Notes: a model not told the origin generated them from the sequence alone. Positions 46,950 through 58,828 are shown, counted from the first letter of the stretch. The stretch: DNA of 64,000 nucleotides from Parasponia andersonii (GCA_002914805.1 JXTB01000119.1:895808-959807); one strand, 5' to 3'. Made by a program: numbers and translations.

Positions 46950-48550
46950 TATATTTATTAATATATATAACTAATTAGGACTTATTACTCATAATAAAGC
47001 TATATACAATTGTCTATGTATGAAGATTTCATTTTCTAAATAAATACCTACTCTATTTAATGATTATCCTTAATTTTTTTTTATTGTCATTGCGTAACAG
47101 ATTTTTACAGAAAATTATTATCTTTTTAAGGTGCATGGCCATTTGGATTCATTTACAATTATTTCTATTCTTAAAATGTATGTTTTTTCATTTTCATTAT
47201 TTGAATTTATGATTTGAACTTCTATACTTCTATTTGTTAATTGTGTTATAATAAATCTTGTTTCATTACATAATCCCATTAAATTATTTAAATTTCATAA
47301 TAACATTATAAGAGTTCCGATTTTAAGATTTAATTTATATGGCGGTATGCCATTAAAATTTACAATATGCAAAAATTCTTGCGAAAATAAGAGATTAAGT
47401 TCATCAACATTTTCGATTGAAGATATTATTGTATAGTAACTATAATAAGTTTTTGATTCGTTAGGTATTAAAGATAATATATCTTTATTTATGTCATCAA
47501 CTATTTGATTTTTCGAACTTATTATTGCTCTATGTCATATATAGTCAATATTATCAAATTTTTTTTCAAAGTCATCATATATTAATTTTGAAATTTTTTC
47601 AATTTGATTGAATTCATATTGTATTATGTATTATTATGGTATTTTAATCAAAGTTATATCTTCGTTTCTAGGATCTTTTCTTTTTTCTGCAGTATTGTTT
47701 CCAATATTTAATATCCACTTTGAGAATTCTAAAGTTTCCTTTTTTCTTGTTCTATAGTATTTAGATTTTTTAATCTCATATTTTCTTGTTAGAGTAAATA
47801 ATTTAAAATATGGCCATAAATAAAAATTATTTATACTTACGTTTATTATATCTTCTTTTGTTCTAGTAGGAATAATTAGTAAAATCTATCGAAAGTCACT
47901 GCCCAATATAATTGTAAAGTTGAGTAAAATTATTTTTTAGAACTTGCAATGTTTTGTTTAAAGCTTTGAAATAATGTTTATTATTTATTGGTGCTTCATC
48001 TCATAATATTAATAATGTTTTTTCGATTAGTTTTGTTATTTGAGTTCCTTTTTGATATGGCAAGTGGAAAGTTTATCTATTAATAATAGTATTCAAAATC
48101 TTGAATGTGTAGTTCTACCTTTAGGTAATAATAATGAGGCTATTCCCCCCAGACGATGTAACAGTTAAAACAATCTCATTATTTGATCTGATTTTTGTAA
48201 TAATTGTATTCCATAAGTTTTTCTAGTACCTCCATGTTCATAAATAAAGAATAATTTTTTTATTATTATTTAATAATTCTATAATTTGATTATAAATATA
48301 TTGTTGTCCATTATTCAAATTTTTTTCTAAAATAATGATTTCTTCTTTTAATTTATTAGTGTCTAAGTCTAATTCTTCTCGCAAAAGTTTATTGTTTAGA
48401 TCATTAATTAATGTTCCTATTTGTAAAGATAGATTGAAATTTGTTAGAGTTGATGAATTTAAGTTTAGCTATTTTTCTAATTCATATAATACATAATTAT
48501 ATAATTCGTATTCTGGAATTTAAAAGTTTAGATTATTAAATATAGTTTTA
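46950..48550 (-). pseudogene. Helitron PIF1-type helicase, broken
   Basis: From right to left the minus strand reads, with many stops, PEYELYNYVLYELEK and NKLLREELD; then FFIYEHGGTRKTYG, a Walker A motif normally GGTGKT, with Gly changed to Arg (48,213-48,245); then GIASLLLPKGRTTHSRF-like sequence at about 48,090-48,150; GTQITKLIEKTLLIL and DEAPINNKHYF, a Walker B-like DEAP; and at 47,240-47,365 GIPPYKLNLKIGTLIMLL with MGLCNETRFIITQL. This is the order of Helitron helicases, which unwind donor DNA during rolling-circle transposition. Dead. Confidence 0.85.
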
Positions 48551-48963
48551 GGAAACACACTCTTTTTCAATAGTTTATTTTTAGTGAATACTTATTTTTA
48601 ATTTTATTATAAAGACAAAGGTCTAAATCAGCTAGATAATAGTGTTAAGTTGTCAAACGTCTTATTTAGTGCCGCTTGACACTGTTGTCTAGCGCTTCTA
48701 ATACTTAATCTAGTAGACACTCAATATTCAATTTTTTCTCCCCGAATTGTCAAATATCTTTTCTAGTGTCGAGTGCTTTTGCTAAACACCATAGGACATA
48801 TAAGTTCTCTTATACCTCTAAAAAAAAGTAGTATTTACTTAAAATTATTAGGATGGATGTATTTTCAAAAATTGACTATAAATAAAATGAATGAATTTCA
48901 CCTAATTTTCCTATATCAGTCTCATTCTATGCACAAATAAAAAAATAAAAACAACATTAGTTA

Positions 48964-49344
48964 GGGGTAGATGTGGCAAAATAGGTGGATTTGGGAGGAA
49001 GGATAGGCCGACTCATCTCAAAAAGTTAAAACCATAGCCTAACTCAACTCATAAGCCTGTAGGACCTGGAACGGGACAAAATAGACCAACCCGTTCTTGG
49101 CCCGTTTTAAAAAAAGTTTAAAAATTGAAAAATAAATAAAATTATTATATGTATAATCAGTTCAAAATATAATAAATTAAAAAAATATGAAAAAATAAAT
49201 AATATATTATGCATTTTTTCTTATTGATAAAATTTAAAAATAATTAAATAAGCTATAAGTTATAAGTTGAATAGTTAATATTAAAAACGTTTTTAATAAA
49301 AAATTTTAAGAAAATTATTTATAATTAGATTGAAATTTGAAAGT

Positions 49345-49381
<37 letters not shown>

Positions 49382-49582
49382 TGTATTTATAAATATTAGA
49401 AAAAAATTATTTAAAATTATTTAATTTTTTTAAAAAAAATTATTTTTGACATGTCGGGCCAAGCCGACCATGTAGGCTAGATTGGCGGAACCCGTCCTTA
49501 TTCTTAGGGTCGGACTGAGCCCACGCCCGTTCTATCGCAGCCCGGGCCTACCAATTTGGCTTGGCCCATTTTGCCACCTTTA
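48964..49582. mobile_element. hAT-like non-autonomous element
   Basis: Near 8-bp flanks ATTAGTTA (48956-48963) and ATTAGTAA (49583-49590). Ends are inverted: GGGGTAGATGTGGCAAAA on the left and, complemented from the right, TAAAGGTGGCAAAA. 619 bp with no ORF. It carries a (GA)n tract at about 49,351-49,378 and G/C-richer ends around an AT-rich middle. Confidence 0.6.
49351..49378. repeat. (GA)n microsatellite
   Basis: About 14 GA units inside the hAT-like element. Confidence 0.9.
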
Positions 49583-49590
49583 ATTAGTAA

Positions 49591-51283
49591 TTACTAATTC
49601 AATAGGCCTTTAATTCTTAATATTTCACACATTTTAAATCCAAAATCAAAAATTTAATTCCGACTAAACCCGAACAAAAACGAAAATGCGACATATTTCT
49701 TGGTTTTCACTTTGCTCCAGTTTTTTTTTTTTTTTTCAGTTGGTGTTTGCTTAAAAGTAGGCCTGATGACTTGCATTTATTGCCATGGTATATTGAATGA
49801 TGAATCGGAAAATTCACTTTTTTTTTTCTTACTCTCTCATTTTTCTGATTGACACGTGGAATTTACTAAAACATCTCACATATGATTATTAAAATATAAT
49901 GAAGCCCATATTTTAGATAGAAGAGTAGAAGAGTAGAAAAGAGTGTGGTCTTCAAGCCTTAGCACTCTCTTAGTGAATAGATTCGCTTGTGTTATTATCT
50001 AAGAAACGGAACTGAAAATGAAGAAGACGTGCTAAACATACGTGTCTGTAACAGTGATAATGTGAATTGAAAATTAAATGTATACATCCCAACTATATTT
50101 TCACGCGGGCTTTTGAGTAACCCATCCAAATGATCCATGATTTGTTTTCATGGAAGGGCCCAATAGGAGTCATGATCCATCGTCTGCCCAAAATTCGCGG
50201 AGGAAATCTCGTCGAAGTAACCACACCTCACCATGTCATTTCTTGTCCTCCTTTAATTTCTAACTGCTCCTTTAATTTGTTAGCTTCTGTTACTTTCCTA
50301 AATTTAATCTCTGAATTTAAAAGTATCAAAGAGTTATAGCTTTTCTTCAAAAAAGAGAAAAAAAAATGACTATAACAATCTTGATTGATTAATTAAATAG
50401 GGTGGTCACATCTTTACCCGGTTAAAATATATGTCATGTTAATACGTATGAATTTTGTGTGTCCTTGACTCCGTAGCATTAATTACTCTTACCCTAAGTA
50501 ATGATAACTACGTTGACATCTATTACAAAATGGAGAATCTCCAATTCCCCCATCCCTTTATCAAAGAAAAAAAAGTCTTCATTCGCTTATTAGTCAATAA
50601 GGGGCTCCAAGTGAATTATAGGGTAAAAGAAAGGAGCGGTACCGGTTGAGCCATTGTTAGGTAGCATGGAATTAAATATTGGCAGAATGACAGTAATTAA
50701 AGTGGGTGATACATGAGAGGTCACTATGGGCTTATAATATAATTTGGTATATAGACTCTAGCGCAACTCTCTGTGTAAAGAGTGAATAAAACAGAGCGAA
50801 AGTAAGAGTGATTATTAAGTCAAGACTTGTCATCATTGACTAGCTGGGTCTCTTCCCGACCACTCTCCACAGCATGCAGTCTGTTTTAGGTAGAATACTA
50901 GAACATATAAATGTATATGTAAATCCACATATAAATGTATATATAAATATAAACGAAAAAAAAGTAGGAAAACAAATTAATTAATATGGCGCGCAGTGGT
51001 AAATGTTGATCTGAGCTGTTTAATTATGTGATTTATTAACCTGCTTCTTGTTTTCTTTAAAGTTTCTATCCCAAAAAACCTGCATCATCATGAGATATAA
51101 TTGATATTAAATCTCATATATTATAAATAAACATTAATCTAAGTTTCCACAACCTTAGTCCTTGTTAGACAAAAGATCAAATAGCCATATGGATACAAAC
51201 TAATGAACAGAGCAACGTGATAATTAAGCATATAAATAAACATATAAGATAATAATTCTCTCGGGATTAACTTAATAAGCTAG
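49591..51283. other. Intergenic DNA downstream of NIMIN paralogue 2
   Basis: No gene recognised. ORFs at 50130-50339 and 50455-50649 have no recognisable motif. The last part would be the 3' UTR of NIMIN paralogue 2. Confidence 0.5.
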
Positions 51284-51766
51284 CTAAAGTGAAAGGGTAA
51301 GATCTAAGGGCTCTTTGGCACTGATATTCTGAACTTGGTTTTGATCATGATCAGGTACAATAGTAGCGCTGCTAATTATTTTATAAGAGGAAGAAGAAGA
51401 AGTCTCAAAGGGGAGGGAATTTGGGACTTTGAACGTCGGAACCTCTCCAGCATCATCATCAATATGTGCTTCATTATTATTAATGAAGTCTTCACGTTCA
51501 AACCTAGGCTTCCAAGCTGCGCATGAAACATTTTTTAATGGACGCTGATTCTCTTCCCGCTGGGCCAGCTTTTTCGTCTGCTTCATCTGCAACGTCTGAT
51601 CATCTGAGCAGTTCATGATCAAGCGGTCACGAGCCTCTCTCATGGATCTGATGAGTGCATAAAACTTCTCTATCTTCTGGCCCTCGTCATGATCATCATC
51701 GTCATCAATACGGTGCAGGTGCTCCTCCACATGGCTGAGCTTTCTCTTCTTGTTTCCTTTATCCAT
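51284..51766 (-). CDS. NIMIN-type NPR1/NIM1-interacting protein, paralogue 2
   Basis: An intronless 160-residue ORF. It has an N-terminal nuclear signal KKRK (6-9), an acidic run (21-28), KIEKFYALIRSMREARDRL (31-49), AWKPRFEREDF (84-94) with the EDF box, a Ser-rich stretch (123-133), and the EAR motif LDLTLSL (154-160). It is closest in layout to paralogue 4, which shares the early basic signal and the same LDLTLSL end. It would bind NPR1 in the nucleus and dampen salicylic-acid output. The first Met of the frame is used. A TATATAA lies about 130 bp upstream, and two TGACGCAATT half-sites lie about 370-405 bp upstream. The sequence looks intact. Orthology to a given NIMIN cannot be fixed by eye. 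Confidence 0.88.
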   Translation of the reverse strand: MDKGNKKRKLSHVEEHLHRIDDDDDHDEGQKIEKFYALIRSMREARDRLIMNCSDDQTLQMKQTKKLAQREENQRPLKNVSCAAWKPRFEREDFINNNEAHIDDDAGEVPTFKVPNSLPFETSSSSSYKIISSATIVPDHDQNQVQNISAKEPLDLTLSL

Positions 51767-51893
51767 TTTAGGCTATAGCTAGCGTTCATAAGGTGAGTAC
51801 GTTGCAGGATCAGATTACATAATTAGAGAAAAGGAGCTTTCTTGGTTACTTCGTGGTTGCTTCTGGGAGACTTGACTCCCGTGAAGCGTGAAC

Positions 51894-51900
51894 TTATATA
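51894..51900 (-). promoter_or_regulatory. TATA box of NIMIN paralogue 2
   Basis: TATATAA on the minus strand about 128 bp before the start codon. Confidence 0.5.
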
Positions 51901-52129
51901 AAATAAGCTCATCGTACTGTCCTCGCTTTAAATCGTTTGTTTCTATATATTCGTTTTTCTCGTGGGACCCAAAATGACCCATTTGCCATACGTCTTCTCC
52001 TGTCATCTTAATCTTATGAACATCAGATGCTTTTTTATTCCACTACATATATCCAAAACGCAAAAGGGTATTTCGGGTAACTCTCAGTAGGTGGGGCAAA
52101 TGAATATCGCTTCTCAACAAAATCTCCAA

Positions 52130-52174
52130 TTGCGTCATTCACTTTTTTTTTTAATTTGCTTGAAATTGCGTCAC
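52130..52174 (-). promoter_or_regulatory. Repeated TGACGCAATT sites upstream of NIMIN paralogue 2
   Basis: Two copies of the complement AATTGCGTCA (cores at 52134-52138 and 52169-52173) lie 35 bp apart. They contain the TGACG core of TGA-factor sites and lie at a distance from the start similar to the twin element of paralogues 1 and 3. Confidence 0.4.
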
Positions 52175-52645
52175 TCAACTGCTATGCTTTTTTATGCCTA
52201 TAATTTTTTGACGAGTGCTTTGATCCTTTTTTTTTTTTCCATGCCTACTCAGTAAATTTGATATGATTCATATGATATACAAGCAATATGCTTGGACAAG
52301 GTACCGCTGATATCTCTCCTCCTTTTCCTATTCTCCTTCTTCTATGCTCTTGTTCTTTTCCTCCTTCTCTTTCGCCTCTTTTTCTCCTTTTTTTTCTCTT
52401 CTCTCTCGTCTCTTCTTAGGAAGGAGAGGTTTTTTTTTTTTTAATTTTCTAATAAATCTAAATTTTATATCTAATTGTATACCATATTTGGGTAAATTTT
52501 CAGCCTATTTATTATATTTTAAATCTGAGATTTTTTATCAGATATAATTATGATATAATTAGACGGTTGTATTGATTTTTTTTTATGACGTAGATTTCAG
52601 AAAATATAGATATTTTATAAACCTTAGTTTCTCTATGCAATTTAA

Positions 52646-52731
52646 GCATAGATATAAGTAATTGATGTTAGTAGTCCTTTTTATCGAATTGCATAGATAT
52701 AAGTAATTGATGTTAGTAGTCCTTTTTATCC
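52646..52731. repeat. 45-bp tandem duplication
   Basis: GCATAGATATAAGTAATTGA followed by TGTTAGTAGTCCTTTTTATC occurs twice, at 52646 and 52691, almost identical. Confidence 0.9.
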
Positions 52732-54189
52732 TTGATGATAACACACAAATTTTGTTTACAGTGTGTTTATAATTTATTTTTCGTCTCATCTTTTTGAAGA
52801 GTTTAAAATTATAAATCTTTTATATTGTAGTGTATACTATTATTGAAGTATTTAGAAATCCGTTTTAATAAAAAAAACACACATATTATTTGCATCTTCA
52901 CGAGGGGACAATCTTTCCCAAAAAAAAATACAATATTTTTTTTTATCCGAGTGAGGTAAACGCTCATTGATTTTTCGTCGATTGATTTACAATGCATAAA
53001 ATAATAAAATAAAATAAAAAGGAAAGAAAGAAATACTTGACATTAGTTGGTATTTACAAAAAATAAATCTTACCGAAAAAAAAAAATATGACATGCGGGT
53101 AAAGTAAGATTGTTCAAACAATTAGTGAAATCATGCGACAATGTTTAAAAAGCACAATTAATGAAATCATGCGAAAAGGTTTAAAAAGCATCTTACACTT
53201 GAAAATCTAATTGGGCTCCAGTGATTGACAAATGACCATATCCCTTCCGTAAATTGGTGCCTCACGTTTTATGTATTGTCCCACTAAAAAAAATAATTTT
53301 GCACTATGATTTCGTTCAGTATTATTTTGAAACGCGTTTTCTTAGGAAAAACAGAACTTTGGTTATCTAGCAACATGTATCCTATTACAAGTTGTAACAT
53401 CTTTTCAAATGGAGGGACGTTGGTATAAGATGAGTGATGTGGACGTACATTTAACTCATTAAATTCAACTACACTTGCTACTTTCTCAAGCAATATCTAT
53501 TGGCAAAATTAGTGATGATTTTCTCACCATTAATTTTTTTTTTCATTCCGAAATATTGGAAAAATATTATTTATAGCGTAATTAGGCTAAACGCGTTGCG
53601 TACTTTGTAATTTAAACGGAATTGATCATACATGTCATGAGTGTCACTTCCCTGCAGTTATTTAGCCACAAAAAGGTCAAGGCTTGTGTAAATGTAATGT
53701 AAATATACTTTTTTATTGATACAGTAAACTAATTTTGAAAAGAGTTTTAATTATCGAAAGAAACAAAAACTAAAAAGCCTTACTTTACTAAATATAATAT
53801 TATAACAAGTTTAAATATTAAATAATATTATACAATTTGTATAATTATAATTATAATTTAAATAAAAATTAATTTGCTAATTAAATCGTTCCTACACATA
53901 TCCATACCTTATTTCTAAAATATTAGGTTGTCTTAAAAAGAAAAGTCAAAAATATATTATATGATAAACAATGGTTATAAAGGATGATAACCTTGTACTA
54001 AATATATGCTAAGCTTGTACTAGTTATATAGAATGATATATATATATATATATATATTTAAATAACTAAAGCAAAGCACAAGGATTAATACATTCGTAAA
54101 TGATATATATTAAAATAACTAAAGCAAAGCACAGGGATTAATACATTGGTAATTAACGAAAAAAGTATTACATATAAGTAGGTATAGTA
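52732..54189. other. Intergenic DNA between NIMIN paralogues 2 and 3
   Basis: AT-rich. Contains a 41-bp duplication near 53,119-53,195 (GAAATCATGCGA), an (AT)n tract at about 54,037-54,058 and a 53-bp duplication at about 54,060-54,165 (AACTAAAGCAAAGCACA) just past the stop of paralogue 3. No gene seen. Confidence 0.55.
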
Positions 54190-54723
54190 CTAGAGAGCGA
54201 GATTGAGATCTAAACCATTTATATTGTCCAGTTTAGTAGCTTTGTTGTGGTGGTCAGGAGGAGTCTCCCCCAGCTTTTTGATGAACTGATGATCAATCTG
54301 AACCTTACCATCATCATGATCTAATTCCTCTTTAGTATTACTACTAAAATCCTGGCATTCAAATGACGGGACCCACACACACCTAGATTGACATTGCTCT
54401 GCCACCGGCGTAGAAGTCGTACTACTCCTCATCCTTTTTTTCTTCTTCTTCTTCATCTCTATCTCCATCTCCATCTCCATCTCCTCTAATGTTGACTCAT
54501 GATCATCGTTAGCATCATTATAACCATGATGATCATGCGATGATATTGGCATTTGGTGCTTTCTGATCATGATCAGACGATTGCGAGCCTCCCTATAGCT
54601 CTTAATCAGCGAGAAAAACTTCTCTATCTTCATCTCTTCGTCTTCATCTTCTTCCACTTCTACTTCTACTTCATCACCACGTCCATCTTCTCGCTTATGA
54701 TCAATTTTTGCAATATTATCCAT
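54190..54723 (-). CDS. NIMIN-type NPR1/NIM1-interacting protein, paralogue 3
   Basis: An intronless 177-residue ORF, the longest of the four. It has a Glu/Val-rich acidic run (18-30), KIEKFFSLIKSYREARNRL (32-50), a Glu-Met repeat (81-90) running into a nuclear signal KKKKKKRMR (91-99), VWVPSFECQDF (116-126), where the usual EDF is QDF, and the EAR motif LDLNLAL (171-177). The Glu-Met stretch comes from a CTCCAT repeat at about 54,458-54,487. Layout and basic signal position match paralogue 1 best. The change to QDF could weaken one NPR1 contact. It would act as a nuclear partner of NPR1. A twin-TGACG element sits about 410 bp upstream. The ORF appears intact. Confidence 0.87.
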   Translation of the reverse strand: MDNIAKIDHKREDGRGDEVEVEVEEDEDEEMKIEKFFSLIKSYREARNRLIMIRKHQMPISSHDHHGYNDANDDHESTLEEMEMEMEIEMKKKKKKRMRSSTTSTPVAEQCQSRCVWVPSFECQDFSSNTKEELDHDDGKVQIDHQFIKKLGETPPDHHNKATKLDNINGLDLNLAL

Positions 54724-55134
54724 TATTGGCTCATAACAAACCCACTTCTGCTAATTTCTTTTTCTTTTTTTTTTTTTTAAATAATACGAAGGGGGAAAAA
54801 AAAAAACAAAAGACAACAAAGAAAATGAGAGAAGTAGAGATTCTCAAAGGCGTGCGATGTTTTCAGTTTGGCACAAAATAAAGCCGAAGCCACTAGGGCA
54901 TCCGGAATACAAATCACTTAAACGGGTCATCTAGTTAATCGAAAAGACAAAACTGCCCCGATAAAAAATCTCATTTTCAGTACGTTCCCTGGGTTAAGAT
55001 GGTAAATGCATAAGAGTTAATCGAAGTTAGGACGAGGGGAGTTTGGTGGCGTCATCATTTTGACAGGGTTGGAATGTCTGAATGCCATGGATAACAGAGA
55101 GGCACACGTCAATATGGACCATACAGATGCTTGC

Positions 55135-55154
55135 TGACGTATGCACGATGACGT
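55135..55154 (-). promoter_or_regulatory. Twin-TGACG (as-1/TGA-factor-like) element upstream of NIMIN paralogue 3
   Basis: TGACGTAT-N5-ATGACGTC on the plus strand, identical in both outer 8-mers and spacing to the site before paralogue 1. A further TGACG in reverse lies at about 55,107-55,111. Confidence 0.55.
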
Positions 55155-55826
55155 CTCATGGGGCTGCCGGATTCCTTTAACTATATTCTTAATTTGATAT
55201 TTTTTTTTTTTTCAAAAAGTTGATGCCATGCCCCTCACCTTTCCCATATTCTCACGGAATGATATGGGCCCCATGTTAACATATTAAATTGGTTCAGCCG
55301 GTTGAATGAGAACTTTTTAAGCGAACACAATGGAATACGTAATTAGTTCCGAAATGGGACATGGAAATTGAGTTATAATTATTTAAATAGGGGTAGTTTA
55401 ATTGGTCTACGACTTATTCATGAGGTGTGTGATGTGTGAGTACGTGAGAGGGAATGAATCATGTCTTAATAGAGTTTTAAAAATAAAATTACATTAAATA
55501 AAATTACGTTCTTACAATCATGGTTATTAAGAAAAGAAAAACAACTTATAATAAAATGAGAGACACTGAAAATTTAGAATATAACATTCAAATATTATAA
55601 GGGAGGGGTACATTATCATTTCAAGAATATAACATCTATATATTTGAATGAAGAAACGGAAATGTACCGAAATGGTGAAACGAATGGTCCTAATCTTAAA
55701 TTATTTTCTATTGAGTAAGTATTACATTTTGAAAAGGTTTTTTTTTTATGACTTTTTCTATGCTTTTTGATCAAATTATTCACCAAGAACAACACACTCT
55801 ATAGAAACCTGGGTATGATTTCAACT

Positions 55827-56514
55827 AAGGATGTCCAAAATTCACATAATCTAATCCAATCAATAAAATACGGATATCTATATCTGTGCGAATTGGATTG
55901 AATTCAAAAATTAAAATCTATAGATCAAATGTTTTTTTTATTTTGAAAAATAATCGATCTAATATAATCTACGCTTAATGTATGTATTTTTCTTATAATT
56001 AATATATATTATTTTTATAATTAATAAATGTTATAAAATATTTTATTAATTATAGTTTACAAATGTAAAATTCTTATTATTTAACCTACAAATACGATTA
56101 TTACTTTTCAAATCACAAAAAATCTCTGAGGCCTAACATATTTGATTGTTTGTTTTGTGGAAAATGCAAGGTATTTAATATTTTGGGTTTAAATTAAGTT
56201 TAATTTTAGATCTTAATAGATTATACTTGGTTTTATGTGTGTATATATGATCAATAATTGGTCAAATTTGAAAAAATGACTCAAATAATTTGAAATAAAT
56301 AATATATAAATTTCAATGGTAAGAATTTATTTATTAGGCCCAATAATCAATCTAAAGTAACTGATCCAATTCACACATTTGCGAATTAGATTGGATTTGC
56401 TTAAGTAAACGTTTTATGCAAATAAAATTGAATGAGAAGTATGAAATCTACAGCTATTGAGAATCGAATATAATATACTAAAAGAGTGCGGACCATACTG
56501 GATGAACACCTCTA
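55827..56514. mobile_element. hAT-like non-autonomous element, about 690 bp
   Basis: Flanked by the direct repeat ATTTCAACT (55818-55826 and 56515-56523). The left end reads AAGGATGTCCAAAATTC; the complement of the right end reads TAGAGGTGTTCATCC. No ORF. The 9-bp match may be an 8-bp duplication plus a chance base. Confidence 0.6.
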
Positions 56515-56523
56515 ATTTCAACT

Positions 56524-58828
56524 TTAGAATATTATTTGACCATTTATTCTCAAAAACTTTATAACTAATGATTCTACGCTTATTTTTCTAATTAAATAAC
56601 GTGGCGTGATTTAATGATACATTATTTTAAAACTAAACTCATGTATACTATTTAAAGTGTTGTGTTTTAAAATTATGCCAAAATCATTTAGTATAACTTC
56701 AAATAATCAGCACCATATTATTACTCAGATTCTATCTACTAATATTATTATATGTTGACGATATTCTCTCCAAGGAAAAAACTAACATCTAATCGCAATT
56801 GGCTTGGGGGAGAAGTATTAAATATTACTTCTTGTCATTGATCAGGATCCGAGAGAATGTTTCTGCGGACTGCAATACCAGTTTTTGTCAATATCGAGAA
56901 AAAAAAAAAAAGGGGGGAAGACAGGGATGGAGATCAAGTTATAGGACCTACAGTATAGAGAATGGGAAACAAAAAGAAAAAAGAATTAAAATAATAGGGG
57001 ATCTACCATGGAAGTGAACATCAACATTTGCCATCATAGCATATAATATATATGTCTATGTTTAGTAGAGACAAAGGAAAATAAAATCAAAGGAAAAAAT
57101 ATAAGGGATAAAAAATATTTATAGAATGAAAATAAAAGTGTATTTTTTTTAGATTGAAAAAAATTAATTTATTTTAAAATAACTATAATAGTTTTCTGAT
57201 TTTAAATTTTATATATTAGGATAATTTAGTAAATTAAAATTTTTTATTAGCTAAAGTTCTTTTTTTTTTTCCATCCTTTTTTACTGTGATTTGGTAACGA
57301 ATAATTTTGTATGGCCCGTCTCGTTTTTTCTCCTCCCCTTTATCTTTTTTTCCCGTTCTGTTCCAATCCAACAATATTTTTTCTACATTTTTCTTTTCTA
57401 CTCTTTCTTTTCTCTACCTTTCCCCTAACTTTTCCCTACCTTTCTCCCATTTCCCTTCTACCATTCATCTATTTTTTTTTTTTTTGAAATAACCATTCAT
57501 CTCATTATAATTATTTGCCCTGGTACCAAGTGTTGCGCAGTATTTATGTACGACTGCTTTTTCATTTAACAATAACCTTTTATTCCTTCTCAATCATTCC
57601 ACCTGAACTATATATTTTATTCATTTTATTTGGAGGAAAAATTTATCCCCACCTCTCATTCTATTTTCTTTCTTTTCTTCTTTGTTTTCCTACCACTTTG
57701 AGCTTTAAGAACTTTTAACCACATTGGTATTACTCAAAGTTGATGTTTCGCTACAAATGAGTTCTTAATCATAAGAATATTTTATCATATATGTTCAGTA
57801 CTATTAAGATTATGCTGATTGGCAAAAATAGATGTAACTGTACCTCAAATTATTTCTTTATTTGCTTGTGGGCATAGTAAATTCATATATTTTAATATAT
57901 ACATATATATATAGGTGTTTTTGATGGGTCATTAGATTTTTATCCGTTGGTTATAATAATAATAGTAATTCTACTAATAAATTTAATGTAATAAATACCT
58001 ATATAAATATAAAAAGTTATTTATTATTTAAAAGATGAGTAACATGTTTGTAATCTCACGAGTTTGAGAATCTTATTGTTATTCAATATATTTTTTTATT
58101 GTTTTTTGTATTCTCATTCCATACAGTTGATTCTTTCTATTTTTAGCTTTATTCTCTTTCATTCCTTCCATCCTCGTTATAAATCAATTATATACAAATA
58201 TATTTTTCTTTCTTTTTAAAAATTTTCTCCTATAGCTATTTTTTCCCTAGGTTCACGTCTTTTTTCCATGACATACATATTAATAAACTTTTAATTTTAA
58301 TGTTACTATTTTCTTTTATTGGGAACCTTAATACGTTTTCTCTCCCTCTCTCTCTTTAATTCACGTATTACCTAAATACTTTTTCTTATTTTACATGTAG
58401 ACTTTTTTTGATGTAAGATAACACTTCTTTAAAAAAATAAATAAATAAAGTTTGATTAGAAAAATCATATTATACATTTATACTTGTCCTTGCTACTTAA
58501 TTTGACAGTTCAATTTGATTAGACTCTATTTACAACATGATATCGGATAGAAATAGAAAATCAGTTATTTATTCTAACAAATAATAAGTTAAAAAAATTG
58601 ACAAAAAATGGCAACAAAAGTGATTCCCTAAATATCCGTGTATCCCACTAACTGATATTTCGTTTGGCTTGGTCTTCATCAAAATAATTAGGTTTCAACA
58701 TAATTAACAAAACAATCTCTCTGGCTTTTGAATTTTCTTTGGACTTTGCAATATACAGAAATATATATTGCTTTCGAAAAGGGATTTGAATTCAGAACAT
58801 CTACATTATCAAGAAATGTAGTTGTAAT
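56524..58828. other. Intergenic DNA, no gene seen
   Basis: AT-rich with long C/T-rich runs at 57,255-57,490 and 57,640-57,710. Open frames here only read low-complexity sequence. Confidence 0.5.

Larger units (their letters stand above)
44113..48560 (-). mobile_element. Helitron remnant (helicase and RPA-like parts, 3' terminal hairpin)
   Basis: The minus strand carries PIF1-type Helitron helicase remnants at 47.0-48.55 kb and an RPA1-like zinc finger at about 45.1-45.25 kb, in the order used by plant Helitrons. A GC-rich hairpin lies at the 3' end (44116-44137), isolated in very AT-rich DNA. The Rep (HUH) part that should lie right of 48.56 kb is not seen, so the 5' end is lost. The Tat element has inserted a few bases beyond the hairpin, so the CTRR terminus cannot be read with confidence. 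Confidence 0.75.

Noticed and set aside
50130..50649. Two plus-strand open frames of 64 to 69 codons
   Set aside because: No recognisable motif, no coding bias visible and no neighbouring exons.
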